Shown: positions 11,903-22,440 of the stretch, piece by piece
Position numbering within the stretch: position 1 is the first letter of the stretch
Layout: each line of letters starts with the position of its first letter
Origin: Quercus robur
Lineage: Eukaryota; Streptophyta; Magnoliopsida; Fagales; Fagaceae
Assembly (NCBI RefSeq): GCF_932294415.1
Contig: NC_065535.1
Coordinates: 84,031,862-84,095,861 of the forward strand
DNA: 64,000 nt
Direction of reading: 5' to 3'
Position numbers and translations under genes: made by a program
The notes under the pieces: model-generated
Seen by the model: the letters and a program-made list of their open reading frames with translations, nothing else
What the model was told of the DNA's origin: nothing
Database searches by the model: none

Positions 11903-13205
11903 TTTGCAATTTGATGAGGAGAATGGGTTTTTTTTTTTTTTTGCTTTTTTGTTGTGTTACTTCTGGGGTTTATGTGTGGGGTTGAGTATGGTTTAGTGTG
12001 CGGTGTTAGAGTAGTTTAGTTGGTAAAATGGTAAGAAACTTCGCCTGATCAAACAAAAGAGGATTTTTCATGAATTAGGTAGGTTGCAAAAGTGAGAAGT
12101 GGGTTGAGCGAAAATGAAAGATAATTTATTTTCTATCTTTTTGCTGAAAATTTGTCTTATTTGAACACAAATTTGTCTTTTTTGTTAGAATAGAGAAATA
12201 AAAGAAGAAAATACTATTAAAAAAAAGAAGAAAAGAATACAAAATGTATTTTAAAGATTTTTTAAAAAAATTTATCTATATTATTAATAAAGAGATTCTT
12301 CTTTTTGAATTGAATTTTTATGTAGTTTAGAAATACCGATAAATCTTACATTTAACAAAAAAAAAAAAAATTTGAGGACAATCTGATAAAAAAATAAAGA
12401 AATGATATGTTCACAACATTTTTACAACGAATCATAAGTGGTAAATTGTTACTGGTTGTTATTGTTGGGGCAAAAAAGTAATTTTAGTGTTAAGTTCAAA
12501 TTTGAACTAATAACAACTAACCACCTATGATTTGTTGTGAAAATATTGTAAAAATATTGTGAATGTAGCATCACTCAAAAATATATCTCCAACTCCACTT
12601 AAAATGCCTACAAAATATGGTACTCTCCTAATAATTTATGTCTTCAAAACAAATTTATCCAAATTAAAGATAAATAAATAAAGGAAATTATGACACTAGG
12701 AAAAAAAAATTGTCAAAGCGCGTGAGGCTAGTTTATTATAAGGAAGTGGTAATGTTATCAAATTGTGAAAAAATTGGTGGAAAATATTTTACATAATTTG
12801 CCTAGTTTATTAAAATCAATTAATATTAAGCATGAATAATTACACTTTCCTCCCTTCAGGTTTAAAGGAATGACACTCTATCTCAAACCTAAAAATAAAA
12901 AAAAAAATTAAATAAAAAATAAAAAACTCCTCCATTGAGATTTGAAGAAATTAACACACTCTTTCTTTTGTTTATATTAGTAATGAAATATTCTAAATTT
13001 TTATAAGAATCATTTTACAAAAGTTTAGTCATGTTTAGTAAATGAATAACCGTAAATTCATAATAAAAATGTAAAATTTATGAAGCACCAAAACACTTGC
13101 AACAGGGAAGGAAAATGCTAAAACCACATAATTTTACACAACTTTGTTCACAACTCGCATTGGTCAATGAAAAATTTCCCCATAACCAGTTGAAAAAAGA
13201 AAAAT
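11903..13205. other. ARP6 upstream region and AT-rich spacer
   Basis: A T-run lies right before the ARP6 start (about 11928-11942 on the + strand), followed by AT-rich DNA. No further exon is supported. It contains the hairpin MITE listed separately and a diverged fragment of similar type near 13121-13170. A clear TATA box for ARP6 was not identified. Confidence 0.5.
12400..12573. mobile_element. Hairpin-type MITE
   Basis: Two arms of about 55-60 bases are inverted copies: the left arm begins near 'ttcacaacatttttacaa' and the right arm ends near 'ttgtaaaaatattgtgaa', with the shared inner text TAAGTGGTAAATTGTTA / TTAGTTGTTATT. A short spacer joins them. Diverged relatives occur near 44638-44810 and 60264-60440. 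It is non-coding. Target duplication unclear. Confidence 0.65.
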
Positions 13206-13210
13206 AATAT

Positions 13211-13996
13211 TGTGGGGGCCGTTCGATCAATAGGCCCATTAGGTCAGGATTGTTGGGCCTGTGGCCCGTCCGAGGATGCGTATCCGTCCGAAGAGGCCAA
13301 GTCCAGTCATAAGGTAATTACTGAAAGGGGTGGTAGTCAATATCACGAGGGTGAGGTGCTGTATTCGTCTGAGGACGCCATACTCCTCGGCACTGTGCGT
13401 CTGAAAACGAACAGGGCGCAGTCTGTGGCAGCCGGGCCTCAAAATTACATCACCAATGCTGATAAGATCGCAGACCAAGGGTAAAAGGGAAAAGATAGAC
13501 AAATATCTATAACCACAGCTGCTTCCGCATTAATGACTTCTCAACCAACTCTCTGGCCGCATTAATGTGGAGGTGATACCTAAACAGTAAGGAGGCAGCC
13601 TTACAGCTGCCCATAGGAAGTTCCAGGAGATGCTGGATGGGACAGAAAAAAATCCTCCGAACCCAACCTACACGTGTGCGGTGAGGATGGAAGGCAAAGG
13701 GTGGTATATAAACTGAAAGAAGAACATACGAGAGAGGGATCGGAACAGAAAAAGAAAAGAGAGAAAAGCACAGAAAAAAGAAGAGGAGCAAAAGGAGAGA
13801 AAAAGAATTGTATTGATCACAAAAGAAAACGATCGTTGTACCAACTTGAGACCTTTAATATACGTGAGAGTGAATCTTTTTAAGAAACCACAGTTAACCT
13901 AGTTCTTTACACCCACGCTCTACAAATCATATTGTTTGGGTCTTTTTACGTGCGAACCCAACACTGTTACGGTTCGTTACGAATCGTGTCCTTACA
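13211..13996 (+). mobile_element. Solo LTR, 786 bp, target duplication AATAT
   Basis: Starts TGTGGGGGCC and ends GTGTCCTTACA, with perfect 5-bp direct repeats AATAT at 13206-13210 and 13997-14001. It contains a TATATAAA box near 13705 and no internal retrotransposon region. Ends and inner text (for example the 'atgtggag...cctaaacagt' stretch and 'gatgggacag') match the solo LTRs at 50011 and 52424, so the three form one family. Short open frames inside are not genes. Confidence 0.88.
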
Positions 13997-14154
13997 AATA
14001 TAATAAGCAAAATCTTCTTAATATTTTAAAATACACTTTAATAAAAAATTTAAAACAATTAATTTTAATTATGAAATAAGATAATTTTGGAAATTTGCCC
14101 TTAAGCAAAGGGCAAATAGTACATAACATTTTTAATATTTTGATATAAGATAGA

Positions 14155-14291
14155 AATTCTACTCTAGTCTAATCTAAGTGTATATGTGTGTGAAACTCTC
14201 TCTTAGAGACTTGAACTCCGGCCCTTGCCTCTTCACCCCACAAACACTTATACTTGTGGAATGACCATCAAACTAAAGATGCGTGGTGGTT
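14155..14291 (-). mobile_element. tRNA-derived SINE, minus strand
   Basis: On the minus strand the sequence starts ACCACCACGCATCTTTAG. It carries an A-box-like TAGTTTGATGGT and a B-box-like GGAGTTCAAGTCTC, then a body ending in 'cacttagattagactagag' and AGAAT. Box order and spacing fit a pol III SINE. A second, more diverged copy is at 57944-58068, and 3'-end scraps occur near 44577. Confidence 0.65.
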
Positions 14292-15985
14292 TAACTAAAT
14301 TTAACAAAATTTGGATAATTGAATGTCAAGGGGAAAACTTTTCCCTTTAAGTTTGGGATGAAGTATTATTTCCTCAAATTTCAAGGAATGGGAGTGTAAT
14401 TATCACGAGGATTATCAATCTATTCTTTCATCTTATTTCTTCACCATTGTTTACATGTTTGTTTTTCCCACTCACTTTTTTTTTTTCCTTTTCTACCAAT
14501 TAAAGTCGTAACGTGGAGTTTTAGACTTGAAAATAAATTCTATATGGACGTGGTGTAAAACCCATGTTTTACTCTTTTAATCCTAACATGTCACATCATC
14601 TTATCACATATTTAAGAATAAACACAATCACACTCAATCAATTCTAATACCCATATATAAATCCAACCAAATTGGAAATTTATTGAAATATTATTAGGTG
14701 TGGTAAGATGTACTGAATTTTAAGTAAAATGCTGACGTAATAATCACTTATTGGATAGTGTAAAACATGGGTTTTACACTCCATCCTTATAGAATTTAAT
14801 CTCTTTAGACTTTACCTAATAAAAAAAGCAAAGTTTTGTTTGTCATAATAAGTTGATAGATTTTCTATGCTAATCTTGGAAAACAATTGCCGAAAATGAG
14901 AATAATACGTCGATTAAATTGGATTTTGTTGTTTCCTAAAAAACTTCATCTGAACTGTCATTGGTGATAAAACACTGAACGGCAATATATCTAGAATTTA
15001 TAGGTTCGAATTTATAGGATCAAGAATTTTTCTTTTTATAAGATAAGAACTGCTGATCAAATGGGTTTAATATTTTATTTAAAAGATAACACGGTTCAAT
15101 CCTAATATAACTATTATTATCTATACTATGCGGGAAAAGGCAAACCTAACATGAGAAAAGTAATTGCAAAACCCAAACCTAGTAGTTTAGTCAAAACCCA
15201 GAAACTGAAATTGAAACTCCATATTAAAATAAAGTTTTCGGTGCAAACCAATGTAGCCTGTAACCTTCGGATATTACCAAAACAGTTGGCTGCATATCGA
15301 GATGGTCATAACTAAAACAACGAACCATCATCAAACAAAAAGTAATCAAGACATGGTCAGAAACCACCCATCAAGGTCCCGCCCATATCAATATCATGCC
15401 AATTCATTTCAAATTCAACGCTTGAATATTCATGATCATGTGAAACCTATATGTGAAACCTAATGCAGAGATGAACGGGTCTGACCAAAACCGATTTGAA
15501 TAAGTCATATAGATGTAATTGGACTGTGATGTGGTCAAAACAGGCCAGAGGAGCTCAGTCAAGAAAAGGGAACGACCTGACCTATTGCTACTCCTAGTCA
15601 TAGCCGCCATATCTCAAAGAGCCAAGCTTCAGATTTTCTGTTTTAAATTCTAATCACAGGTCCAGCATACAGAAAGAGTTCAATGAAATTAAAGAGTGTG
15701 AATGAAAACATAGGAAGGTCAATTGCAAAGCGAAAAGGAACATAATATTTTATGGCTTCATTCAAAGCTGTCTTAGAATTACATTGCACAAAGAGACTAA
15801 TAATAAACGCTTCATTACATTGTATGTACTCTGTTATTCCAAAACCACGTATGTCTTTAAGTAAAGAAATAAACCACAATGGCAAACAATGAACATACAA
15901 AATCTTCCAAAAAGAGTGGAAGTAAGATAGTAGTATAATCTGCATCATGGGAGGAACACAAGCCCTTTTTCAATTAAGACCCATT
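14292..15985. other. AT-rich spacer and probable 3'UTR of the clathrin assembly gene
   Basis: 14292-15150 is AT-rich with no exon. About 15200-15985 has more even composition and abuts the stop codon of the minus-strand clathrin assembly gene, so it probably includes its 3'UTR. No conserved protein was seen on either strand. Confidence 0.45.
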
Positions 15986-17854
15986 TCAATAGGGTCCATG
16001 GTAGTACCCTCCTGGCTGTGGCATGCCATAAGGCATCATTGGTTGAGGACTTGGGCCATAGTAGCCAGAGGCAGCAGCAATCTTAGCCAAACCCACTTGG
16101 CCTTGCATCCCATTGCTTCCATACTGCTGCCAGAGCTGCTGTTCTTGGACAAGCAAGTGCTGCTTTTTCTCCATATCTGCTATTTGCACGTATGAAGGAG
16201 GCGGCACTGTAAGTGATGCAGCAAAAGGGTCCTGGTGCCCTACCGCCTGAACTGTCCCATCTGGAGCAGGCAGAGCTAGCACTGGTGTAGCACTCTTGCC
16301 TGGCCCAGGCAATGCCACACTACTTGCACTTCCTCCACTCAATTGAGTAGTGCTCACATGCTGCCTCACTGCCCCCTGATCATACATTCCATTCAACAAC
16401 AATGGATCCAACCCACCCCCCAATGCAGCTTTCTGATTCGACAGATTGCTAGCTGTTTCCACCAATGCCAACTCCCAATCTGCTTTGCCACTCTCAGCAG
16501 CAGGTGTCTGCCAAGCTGAAGTCACCTCAGGCTCTCCATTAGATGGGAAAGCTTCCCACGAACCATTAGTATTCCCTTTTGGTGGTCCAGAGAACAATGC
16601 CAAAGCTAATTTGTTGCCTTGTTCATCAGCTGAAACACCATCTTCCTTTAAATTCACCAAGTCCTCGGTCACCTGCTGAGGCTGAGGCTGTGGCTTAGGC
16701 TTCGGTTCAGGTGGTGGTGGTGGAGGGGTATAATTCTCTGGCGGAGGAAGAGCCTTTATCTCATTCATATTCTGCTCCACCACTACCTCCTCATCCTTCG
16801 CAGCCACTTTCTCCCCTCTACTCTCAACGCTCTTTGGCTTGTTTGTCATATTCCTCAAGAACCCTTCAAGGGTTCCCAAAAGCTTATCAGTAATCCTCTG
16901 GACTTCAGGATACTCAGAAGAGCGCGCAATCCCCATTTCTTTACACCAACCATAAAACCCCACAAGCTCATCAATCATCTTAGCCGCACTAACATAAGAT
17001 TCAAAAGCCTTAACACAAACCTCATACTCCATGTCCAGAAACCTATCCAACAACAACCCCAATGCCTCACATATCTCCACATAAACCCCAAAACTCTCCC
17101 TGATAACAGTATAAAGCGCCACAAGCACCAATCTACTACTCTTAGCCGCACCGGTTGGCCTACAAGCCAATATCCTATCAAGAATCCTTAACAATTGATT
17201 CAATTTCCCCAAAACCTTCTCGGGCTGCATTTCCCTCATCGGTGTCTCTCTCCTCTTCTCTTTCCCAACCGATTCACTCACATCCCCATAAGACCTCGTC
17301 CGCCTACCCATCCCCATTCCATTATTATTATCATCAAACTCATCCTTATACCTATCATTCTTATTATCCTCACCTTTCATTTTCTTCTCATACACCACAC
17401 TCTCGACCTTCTCATCCAAAAACACAGCATAAAGCCTCACGAAACTCGAATGTTCCCACGAATTCGAATGCGCCTCGTCTCTGAAATCCGACATATTCAA
17501 GACCCTCATGCCCCTCCGAGTCGCGTACACGATCTCATCCTCAAACGAAGGGTGCCCATCGACTAAAACCCGATGCACAAGCATCAGAGACTTGAGCGCC
17601 ACAATCCAATCCCGGGTTTTGCTCAAACGCCTCGATATCGTCACCACACACGCACTCACATAACCCCGCGAATACGTGGTCAGATTGATGATCTCTCTGA
17701 TGTGCTTCTCCTCAGCTGGTTCGTCATCGTGGGACGTTGCTTTTACGACCAAAACTTCGAGGTCTGGGGCTATATTGCCAGCCACTTTCGCTATGCTTAT
17801 ACTCGTTTGGTCTTTCACCGCCCCGATCGCCTTTCGGATCGTACTGGGTGCCAT
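15986..17854 (-). CDS. Putative clathrin assembly protein, ANTH domain (AP180/CALM type)
   Basis: A single open frame encodes 622 aa. The start at 17854 (MAPSTIRKAIGAVKDQT) is chosen because family members begin this way and because the upstream in-frame ATG at 17884 lies inside a 5'UTR intron (17869-17930). The N-terminal ANTH domain (roughly residues 30-300) has the phosphoinositide-binding motif around K38-A-T and P46...K50-H51, followed by SRGYVSACVVTISRRLSKTR and the typical helix solenoid. The C-terminal half is disordered, with a proline tract (PPPENYTPPPPPPEPKPKPQ), an adaptor-binding DPF at 542-544 and a Pro/Gly/Tyr-rich tail. Proteins of this class bind PIP2 and clathrin/AP-2 at the plasma membrane or TGN during vesicle formation. 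The closest Arabidopsis relatives, by memory, are At1g03050 and At4g02650. Confidence 0.93.
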   Translation of the reverse strand: MAPSTIRKAIGAVKDQTSISIAKVAGNIAPDLEVLVVKATSHDDEPAEEKHIREIINLTTYSRGYVSACVVTISRRLSKTRDWIVALKSLMLVHRVLVDGHPSFEDEIVYATRRGMRVLNMSDFRDEAHSNSWEHSSFVRLYAVFLDEKVESVVYEKKMKGEDNKNDRYKDEFDDNNNGMGMGRRTRSYGDVSESVGKEKRRETPMREMQPEKVLGKLNQLLRILDRILACRPTGAAKSSRLVLVALYTVIRESFGVYVEICEALGLLLDRFLDMEYEVCVKAFESYVSAAKMIDELVGFYGWCKEMGIARSSEYPEVQRITDKLLGTLEGFLRNMTNKPKSVESRGEKVAAKDEEVVVEQNMNEIKALPPPENYTPPPPPPEPKPKPQPQPQQVTEDLVNLKEDGVSADEQGNKLALALFSGPPKGNTNGSWEAFPSNGEPEVTSAWQTPAAESGKADWELALVETASNLSNQKAALGGGLDPLLLNGMYDQGAVRQHVSTTQLSGGSASSVALPGPGKSATPVLALPAPDGTVQAVGHQDPFAASLTVPPPSYVQIADMEKKQHLLVQEQQLWQQYGSNGMQGQVGLAKIAAASGYYGPSPQPMMPYGMPQPGGYYHGPY

Positions 17855-17868
17855 TGCTACTCTGAATC

Positions 17869-17930
17869 CTACAAGAAAGCACAACTGGGTTTTGAAGATT
17901 TCAAGATTTGGGAACTGGGATCGAGCTTAC
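17869..17930 (-). other. 5'UTR intron of the clathrin assembly gene
   Basis: On the minus strand the donor GAG|GTAAGC (GT at 17930-17929) and acceptor TTCTTGTAG (ending 17869) are both strong and 62 nt apart. The spliced leader joins 15 bases upstream of the ATG at 17854. The intron holds an in-frame ATG at 17884 that would add MCFLVGFRVA if retained. Confidence 0.75.
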
Positions 17931-18189
17931 CTCGGATCTGTGGAGAAAAATGAGAGATCTGTGGACTTGGGGTCAACACAGGTGATCGGAGGAGGAGAGT
18001 GTACGATCGGAGAAGTGGATGCGAAGTACTGGATCAAAGTATAGAGGTGCTGTTGGTAGCGAAAGAGCCGAAGAAGAGTCTCTTCGAGTCTACAGGACTC
18101 TATCTCTCTATCTGTGTCTGCGTGTGTGGGTAAGCGTTATCGAAAGTGTAAAGCGGGCAAAGATTTTTAAGAAAAGCGCGTAATTGACG

Positions 18190-18963
18190 AGGTATTCTAT
18201 ACTCATTTTGGGTTAACAATACCCCGCGCACCGCGGTATTCACATAACAAATATAAATGCATGTAGGGGTGTAGAGGTTATTGTTGAGATTTTAGTTTTT
18301 AAGATGAAGTTTTACATATATATATATATATATATATACTTTCTATATTAGATTAAAGTAAAAATTTTATTTTGTATAAAAAATAAATAAATAAAATTTA
18401 AGAATGGACCTGGAAAACTTTTCAAAAAAAAAAAAAAAAAAGAATTGACCTGGAAAACATTTTTAGCATAAAAAATTTTTAGGTAATATATTATTATTGG
18501 CAGGTTACTAGAAAACCAAAAAAGTAATTTTACAATAAATCATGGATTTAAATTAGATAAGATACGCGTAACAACATAACATCTGTAATTTAACAGCTAT
18601 AATTTATTACGAGAGTGTTATGAAAATGAAAATGTAGTAAACTTTATCTTTATGAGACGACGTCGTGCGGGGATTTTCATTTTTGAATTGAATGCGAGGC
18701 ACGCACGCGTTACGTGTCATAATAAATTGTATCTCTTTCTTTGAGTACCGACCAGTTGGTTCTTAATTTTTGTTGCAAATGCCACTAATCAAATGGGATC
18801 TGACTCACCTGAGTTGTTACTTACGACTGTTTTTTTGTGTTTTCTTAAAAGGCGTTAAAAATTGTGGAGGAAGATTTTTTGCTTATCAACTCTTTTTGAA
18901 ACTTTTCTTTTTCATCTTTGGTTTGATGAGCAATTTACTTTTTATGTTTTTCACTTTTTTTTA
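18190..18963. other. Upstream region of the clathrin assembly gene
   Basis: Promoter-side DNA for the minus-strand gene. It contains an (AT)n tract at about 18317-18340, an A-run near 18424, and the ACGT-core cluster at 18657-18719. No exon was seen. Confidence 0.45.
18657..18719. promoter_or_regulatory. Cluster of ACGT-core elements
   Basis: A perfect 10-bp palindrome ACGACGTCGT (18657-18666) contains a C-box GACGTC, and TTACGTGTCA, an ABRE-like core, follows at about 18710-18719. Both are bZIP-type binding motifs. They lie about 0.8 kb upstream of the clathrin assembly start codon. Binding is inferred only. Confidence 0.35.
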
Positions 18964-20377
18964 GGGGAAATTATATTATTGGTTCCTGAAGTTTATTTTG
19001 TGTGCACAGTTGGTCCCCTTAAATTTGAAGCGAGCATAATTGATCCTTTAAGTTTTAAAACTGAGTTGTCTTAATCTATTTACTAATTGCCGTTAATAGT
19101 GTTACTTATGTGACTAACGGAACAATGATTAAATATTGTTTTTAATGATATGCCATGTTTTTAATTAAAAATTATAGTTTCCACACTAGAAACAATGAGG
19201 GCGTTTGGGCTGGGCGTTTTCTGTGTCCGCGTTTGATCAGTTCACGTTTTCTCTTTTCTTTTTTTTTTTGCCTGCATTTGTTGACTTTTGGGAGACAAAA
19301 TTCACTGTTCATGTATTAAAAAATATTAAAAATGGGTCCACAGTACTATTTACATATTTAAAAATTATTTTGCTACAGTGTTTTCAGTTTTCAGTTTCAG
19401 CAACAATAACCTCAATCCAAACGGACCCAATATTCACAACCCGCTCCCAACCAAATTATAAAAATCTAAAAAAAAAAAAAGAAGTAATTTCTACCCTAGC
19501 CACCGCCCCTTGCTCATGATTGGACTATTTTGTTTTAGCTAGGCAGTAGTAGCCATTTCTAAATAGCTGTATTGAGATGACAGCATCTCACATCAACAAA
19601 AACGTCAGACCAATGTTGCTGTGAATGTGTTATTGCATGAGCTTCCTATGGCATCAAACTATCTTTGGTACCTTAACTATTCAGCATCAACCACAAGCAA
19701 ATAACTTGGGTAACCTCTGAGCATACATGGCCCAGTAAGCCCAACTGTAAACAGAACCAAAACCTTGAAGCAGTGTCATATCATATAAGGCATTAGATTG
19801 TGATACTGGTCCAAACACATGAGATAGTAGACTGACCAAAAAAGAACGTTAATCCATGAATAAAAACACTTCGATGTATTCCTTCACATCACAATGTTTA
19901 TTTAGCGTGCAAGAGAAGCAGGGACGTGAATGGCTGTAGTCGGTGGCAGCTAGGGCTTGGGCTGTTGCCGGCGGTGGCTAAGGCTTTGGTCTCCACCAGC
20001 AGCGAGTCCGTGCTTGGATTTCTTTACTCTCTCCCCTTCTCTCTCTCGTGGGTGGGTTTGTGATTTTTTTTTTTTTTGAAGCAATGGGTTTGTGAATCAG
20101 TTGCAAATACTGGTTTTTATTTGTTACTGGTTTGTGAATTTCTTATGTGTAAATTTATTTTGTAATTTTTAATAATAAAAAAAAGTTATATCATTAAAAA
20201 AAAAAATGTCAAATCATTGTTCTGTAGCCATGTAAGTAATACCACTAACGGCAGTTAGTAAAAAGACTAATATAATTCAGTTTTAAAACTTGAGGGACTA
20301 ATTGTACTCACATTAAACTTAAAAAACCAATTGCGCACATAGGATAAACTTGAGGGACCAATATTGTAGTTTTGCCC
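18964..20377. mobile_element. Mutator-like non-autonomous element with about 170-bp TIRs
   Basis: The left end, GGGGAAATTATATTATTGG, and the right end, CCAATATTGTAGTTTTGCCC, are inverted copies. Similarity continues for about 170 bases (left to about 19137, right from about 20206), including 'actaattgccgttaatag' versus 'ctaacggcagttagtaa'. Flanks are TTTTTTTTA and TTTTTTTAA, an 8/9 match to a 9-bp target duplication, as expected for Mutator elements. No transposase is present. A smaller element is nested inside. Confidence 0.75.
19199..19425. mobile_element. Short MITE nested in the Mutator-like element
   Basis: Ends GGGCGTTTGGG and CCAAACGGACCC are imperfect inverted repeats about 225 bases apart, a layout common to small hAT-like or Harbinger-like plant elements. 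A target duplication was not clear. It contains a T-run and no coding capacity. Confidence 0.5.
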
Positions 20378-20744
20378 TTTTTTTAATCAGATTGTGAAGG
20401 TTTGGCTAGACATAAAAGCTAAATCTTTCCTTCATGTTTAAGTTTTTTTAGTGGGATTCTAGCGTCTTCATCAAATGATTTCAATTTCTTTTTTCAAAAA
20501 AGAGTTTCAACTTTTTTAATAGAAAATTCAGCCACCATATAGTTCATAACTACAGTTTTATCTTCCAAATTATGATTAATCTTTTTTTTCAAAGAGCTAA
20601 CATTTATAACCAATAGCATTCTATTTTGTAAAATAATAAGATTTGAGAGTTGAAAGTATGAACCCAAAAAAAAAAATTTGTGTATATTCTGATGGTAGCA
20701 TTCAATTTTGGAAATAGTTGACTGTTGCCTTTATATTTTTGCAG

Positions 20745-20890
20745 TGTCATTATGGACATAAATTGTGTTCTACTTGTAAAACAAGGGTAAAAGACTGATG
20801 CCCCACTTGTAGACAAGAGCTTGGAGATGGGAAGGCACCCCTAGAAGCATCCGAGATAGCCATAGGAAGTTAGAGACAGCCATGTGCGTA
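20745..20890 (+). pseudogene. RING-finger exon remnant (SINA-like)
   Basis: After a good acceptor (TTTTTGCAG) the frame reads CHYGHKLCSTCKTRVKD, stop, CPTCRQELGDGKAPLEASEI, then another stop. The C-x-Y-G-H...C-x2-C...C-P-T-C spacing is the second half of a RING finger, with GHKLCSTCK and CPTCRQELG most like SINA/SINAT E3 ligases. In-frame TGA and TAG and the absence of flanking exons show it is dead. No function is expected. Confidence 0.6.
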
Positions 20891-21119
20891 ATGTTTGCAG
20901 TTAAGGTATAACCATAATCATGTGTCAAATGGACCCTAAACTTTCCTCCATTTTGTTACTGTATTGAACTGCATATTCCTTAAAGATTGATTGAAATTGT
21001 GACAAGTTTGAGAAAATTCCAACTTGATATTCCTTTCAAATTCCGGCTTGTTATTTTGTTGCATGCAACAAGCCGGAATTTTGCAGGAATAACAAGCTGG
21101 AATTGTTTGGGTGACAGGT

Positions 21120-21883
21120 TTTTTATAGTAGCGTTTGTAAAACTTATAGTAGCGTTTGTAAATGCATTTGCCATCTGGCCTAGAAAAAAAAAAGAAAAAA
21201 AAAAAAAAAAAAAAAAAACTATAGCCGCGTTTTTAAAACACAGCTATAGACAAATTCAAAAAATATTCAGGGGGTTATAGTCGCGTTTGAAACGCGGCTA
21301 TAGACAAATTCAAAAAAATATTCAGGGGGGTATAATCGCGTTTGAAACGCGGCTATAGGTGGAAAATATAGCCACATTTAAAAAAACACGGCTATAATTG
21401 TCAAATGCAGCTAAAATATGTCTTTGAAGCTATCAACAAGTGACCTATAGCCACGTTTTTAAACGTGGCTATAGATGGCCCCTATAGCCACATTTAGAAA
21501 ACGCAACTAGAGAATGTCCTATAGCCACGTTTATAGGAACGTGGCCATTGGTTCAATCCTATAGCCACATTTTAAACGCGGCTATAACTATCACCTATTG
21601 CCACGTTTTAAACGCAGTCATTGGTCCGATCCTATAGCCACGTTTCAAACTCGGCTATAGCTTTCACCTATAGCCACGTTTTAAACATGGCTGTCCTGGC
21701 GTATAGCCACATTTGAAAAAGTGCGGCCATAGACCCCTCAGGCCTATAGTCACGGGTTTTAGGCTAGGTTTGAAAACGCGGCCTAAAAAAACGCGGCTAT
21801 AGGCCAAATCGTCCTATAGCCACGTTTTTAAGAGCTATAGCGCGTTTTCAAAACGCAGCCATAAGATCGTTTTTTTGTAATGA
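21120..21883. mobile_element. CACTA-type terminal region: array of CTATAGCCACGTTT palindromes
   Basis: About twenty variants of the short motif CTATAGCCACGTTT and its complement AAACGCGGCTATAG alternate, often head to head so that each pair can fold. At the right edge the complement reads CATTACAAAAAAACG, one base off the CACTACAAAAAAA terminus typical of CACTA transposons. No transposase gene and no clear left terminus are present, so this is a deletion derivative. A 36-base A-rich tract at 21182-21218 interrupts the left part. Family assignment rests on the terminus and the subterminal repeat structure. Confidence 0.65.
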
Positions 21884-22435
21884 CTTATATTTGTGGAGTA
21901 ACCACCGCCTCCGCACCAAAGGTGCATGGTTTCTCACACAAATTCTTAAACTCTCTAAAATACCCATATTTTTTAGTTAAATAATTATAAATTTAAAAAA
22001 CAAACTGATTAAAAGAGTAATTTTATTTTAAAAGTTCCTAAGTTTTAAGTTTTTTCTTCTCTTTCCAACCTAAATTACCACTTTTTATTTGAAATTCAAA
22101 ATTTCAAACTTTTATTAACCCTCACATGGAAAAAGATCTTAAAAATTATGACACTACATCTATCTCACTTTTAAATATTACGACACTAAACCTAAAATTA
22201 AAAATTAAAAATAGTCTCATTGCACGTGCAAAGTGCGTGTGATGAGGTTAGTAAGACTATAAGAGCATTCTTATTTGCTTATGCAAAAAAGAAAATTTAA
22301 ATGCATTTTGTCTCACCAAAAGCCACTTTATTATTCTATTCTACATAATCTCTAGTCTATATATCTCATTTTTTTTTTTTCTAATACTCCATTTAAAATA
22401 ATATATATTTTTACACTTAACAAAGTTTGTGTGTG
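21884..22435. other. AT-rich spacer
   Basis: A short SINE-like scrap (about 21887-21925, 'atttgtggagtaaccaccgc') is followed by AT-rich sequence without an exon. Confidence 0.4.
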
Positions 22436-22440
22436 TTTAA

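Noticed and set aside
11174-11909. Long open frames on both strands overlapping ARP6 exon 1 (162 aa on +, 168 aa on - in another frame)
   Set aside because: They are shadows of the GC-richer ARP6 exon 1 and show no family similarity, whereas the ARP6 frame matches throughout.
12007-12070. tRNA A-box-like text TAGTTTAGTTGGTAAAATGG
   Set aside because: No B box at the right distance and no cloverleaf. At most a SINE scrap.
13212-13883. Open frames of 69-94 aa
   Set aside because: They lie inside the solo LTR and match no retroelement protein.
17155-18044. Open frames of 109-126 aa on + opposite the ANTH-domain gene
   Set aside because: Antisense shadows with low-complexity Pro/His/Ser composition and no recognisable domain.
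21182-21218. Poly-A tract that might mark a retroposed tail
   Set aside because: It is interrupted by G, sits inside the CACTA-like array, and has no upstream LINE or cDNA sequence.
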